Source: Bacteroidota bacterium
GTDB lineage: Bacteria; Bacteroidota; Bacteroidia; NS11-12g; UBA955
Assembly (NCBI GenBank): GCA_009918425.1
Contig: RGEC01000118.1
Span: 1 to 6,997 of the forward strand
Length of the DNA stretch: 6,997 nt
Direction: 5' to 3'
Shown here: one piece after another, positions 6,026 to 6,997 of the stretch
Layout: each line of letters opens with the position of its first letter
How positions within the stretch are numbered: the stretch's first letter is position 1
Program-made: the position numbers and the translations under genes
Notes under the pieces: model-generated
Databases searched by the model: none
Told to the model about the DNA's origin: nothing
What the model saw: only the letters and a program-made list of their open reading frames with translations

Positions 6026-6841
6026 TTACAAAATAGCCTTCCTGATTCTCAAAAGCTTTTGCAGCATGGGCTCTAGCTTGTCGAGGGCAAGCATATTGGC
6101 GCCATCACTTTTGGCCACAGAAGGATTGGGATGGGTTTCGATGAACAGACCATCAGCACCCACGGCAATGGCAGCCTTAGCTATCGTTTCTATCAGCTGG
6201 GGCTTACCACCTGTCACACCACTCTCCTGATTGGGCTGTTGCAGACTATGTGTAACATCCATTACCACCGGTACACCCATGGCAGCCATTTCAGGTATAT
6301 TGCGAAAATCCACCACAAGATCGGTGTAGCCGAAAGAGTTTCCGCGGTCAGTAAAAATTACATTGCTGTTGCCGCTGTCAATACATTTCTGTAAGGCGTG
6401 TTTCATGGCGCCTGCAGCAGCAAACTGCCCCTTTTTAATGTTGATACACTTCCCTGTTCTTGCCGCCGCTACCAGCAATTCTGTTTGACGGAATAAAAAG
6501 GCAGGTATCTGCAGTACATCTACATAGGCGGCGGCCATCTCCGCTTCATGAGATTCGTGGATATCCGTAACGGTAGGAATACCGAATGTGCGACCTACCT
6601 CGCCCAGAATTTCCAGGGCGGGGATATCTCCAATACCGGTAAAAGAATCTATGCGCGAACGATTGGCCTTGCGGTACGATCCTTTAAATACAAGGGGAAT
6701 CTGATACTGATTGGAAAGCGAAACCAGTTTTTCGGCAATCTGAAAAGCCATGTCTCTGCCTTCAATGGCACAGGGACCGGCGATGAGAAAAAAGTTGCCC
6801 GAATCGGTGTGTTTTAGACCGGGAATGCTGGGTAAAGCCAT
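6026..6841 (-). CDS. kdsA: 3-deoxy-8-phosphooctulonate synthase, metal-dependent type
   Basis: KdsA joins phosphoenolpyruvate and D-arabinose 5-phosphate to give Kdo 8-phosphate, the precursor of the Kdo sugar that links lipid A to the LPS core; it acts in the cytoplasm. The 271-aa length is normal for the family. Diagnostic motifs are AGPCAIE (21-27), FKGSYRKANRS (52-62), QIPAFLFRQTEL (111-122), NIKKGQF (134-140), DRGNSFGYTDLVVD (165-178), DVTHSLQQP (195-203) and FIETHP (233-238). C24, H198, E235 and D246 stand at the same mutual spacings (174, 37, 11) as the metal ligands C11, H185, E222 and D233 of the Aquifex enzyme. The E. coli type has Asn in place of that Cys, so this one should be metal-dependent. 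The gene is convergent with the PorE-like gene. The start at 6841 gives the expected short N-terminus and is preceded by a -7 box rather than a ribosome binding site. Confidence 0.96.
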   Translation of the reverse strand: MALPSIPGLKHTDSGNFFLIAGPCAIEGRDMAFQIAEKLVSLSNQYQIPLVFKGSYRKANRSRIDSFTGIGDIPALEILGEVGRTFGIPTVTDIHESHEAEMAAAYVDVLQIPAFLFRQTELLVAAARTGKCINIKKGQFAAAGAMKHALQKCIDSGNSNVIFTDRGNSFGYTDLVVDFRNIPEMAAMGVPVVMDVTHSLQQPNQESGVTGGKPQLIETIAKAAIAVGADGLFIETHPNPSVAKSDGANMLALDKLEPMLQKLLRIRKAIL

Positions 6842-6845
6842 AAGG

Positions 6846-6853
6846 CAAAGTTA
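6846..6853 (-). promoter_or_regulatory. Candidate -7 box of kdsA, possibly leaderless
   Basis: Read on the minus strand, TAACTTTG is an exact match to TAnnTTTG and ends only 4 nt before the kdsA ATG. Transcription would start at or within a few bases of the start codon, leaving no room for a ribosome binding site. No TTG is found 19-21 bp upstream; the nearest one ends 12 bp away. The box lies in the 33-bp gap after the next gene's stop. Confidence 0.5.
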
Positions 6854-6874
6854 CAGCCTATGAATCAATCCGCA

Positions 6875-6997
6875 TCAGTTACTGAAAAAGCTGTAAGAGC
6901 TGCGGTTTCCGTTTCGGTCCATACCGTCAATACGGATGCGGCCTGTGGTGGTTTCCATCACGCTGATTAGCTCTTCGGCCTCGGTGTAGCTTCGCCC
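6875..6997 (-). CDS. C-terminal end of an unidentified protein (partial)
   Basis: The minus strand is open from the window edge to a TGA at 6875-6877, giving 40 residues that begin GRSYTEAEELISVM and end DRNGNRSSYSFFSN. The 5' part lies outside the window. The codons look like those of neighbouring genes and the frame ends 33 bp before kdsA on the same strand, so it is probably a real gene upstream of kdsA. The fragment is hydrophilic and shows no motif I recognise, so I assign no function. The chance that it is a spurious open stretch is modest given its short length. Confidence 0.5.
   Translation of the reverse strand, partial: GRSYTEAEELISVMETTTGRIRIDGMDRNGNRSSYSFFSN

Noticed and set aside
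1..6997. CRISPR array, tRNA, rRNA, insertion sequence or phage genes
   Set aside because: No regularly spaced repeats, no cloverleaf or rRNA-like segment, and no transposase, integrase or phage-type protein was recognised on either strand.

Overview
The window looks like chromosomal DNA from a member of the Bacteroidota (Bacteroidetes). Four things point there. One short gene encodes a type IX secretion system (T9SS) C-terminal sorting domain. A second encodes a PorE-like lipoprotein with the order TPR, PD40 propeller, CRD, OmpA. Boxes matching the Bacteroidota -7 consensus TAnnTTTG sit before several genes, and Shine-Dalgarno sequences are mostly missing. The KdsA is of the metal-dependent type. 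I cannot name the genus.

Layout. Bases 1-27 are a plus-strand terminator of an upstream gene that lies outside the window. Bases 28-360 hold no convincing gene. They carry a cluster of inverted and direct repeats built on the CTTCGACAAGCTCAGCATGA-type intergenic repeat, and a candidate -7 box. Bases 361-2790 encode an exported M1-family zinc aminopeptidase of 809 aa with intact active-site motifs. Thirty bases later, in the same reading frame, 2821-3138 encode a 105-aa protein that is almost only a signal peptide plus a T9SS type A sorting domain. After a good promoter candidate at 3171-3204, bases 3248-5959 encode a 903-aa OmpA-family lipoprotein of PorE-like architecture. It has two oddities: a long insertion inside the OmpA domain, and a C-terminal extension that reads like a degenerate retropepsin (clan AA aspartic protease) domain. 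A perfect 14-bp hairpin at 5982-6017 can terminate transcription from both sides. On the minus strand, 6026-6841 encode KdsA (Kdo-8-phosphate synthase), with a -7 box so close to its ATG that the message may be leaderless. The right edge, 6875-6997, holds the last 40 codons of another minus-strand gene.

How the genes relate. All four identified genes concern the cell envelope: an exported peptidase, a T9SS-type cargo-like mini-protein, a lipoprotein predicted to bind peptidoglycan and belonging to the architecture that anchors T9SS, and LPS-core sugar synthesis. The three plus-strand genes may be partly co-transcribed, but each of the second and third also has a candidate promoter. The most unusual items are the stand-alone sorting domain and the retropepsin-like tail on the PorE-like protein.
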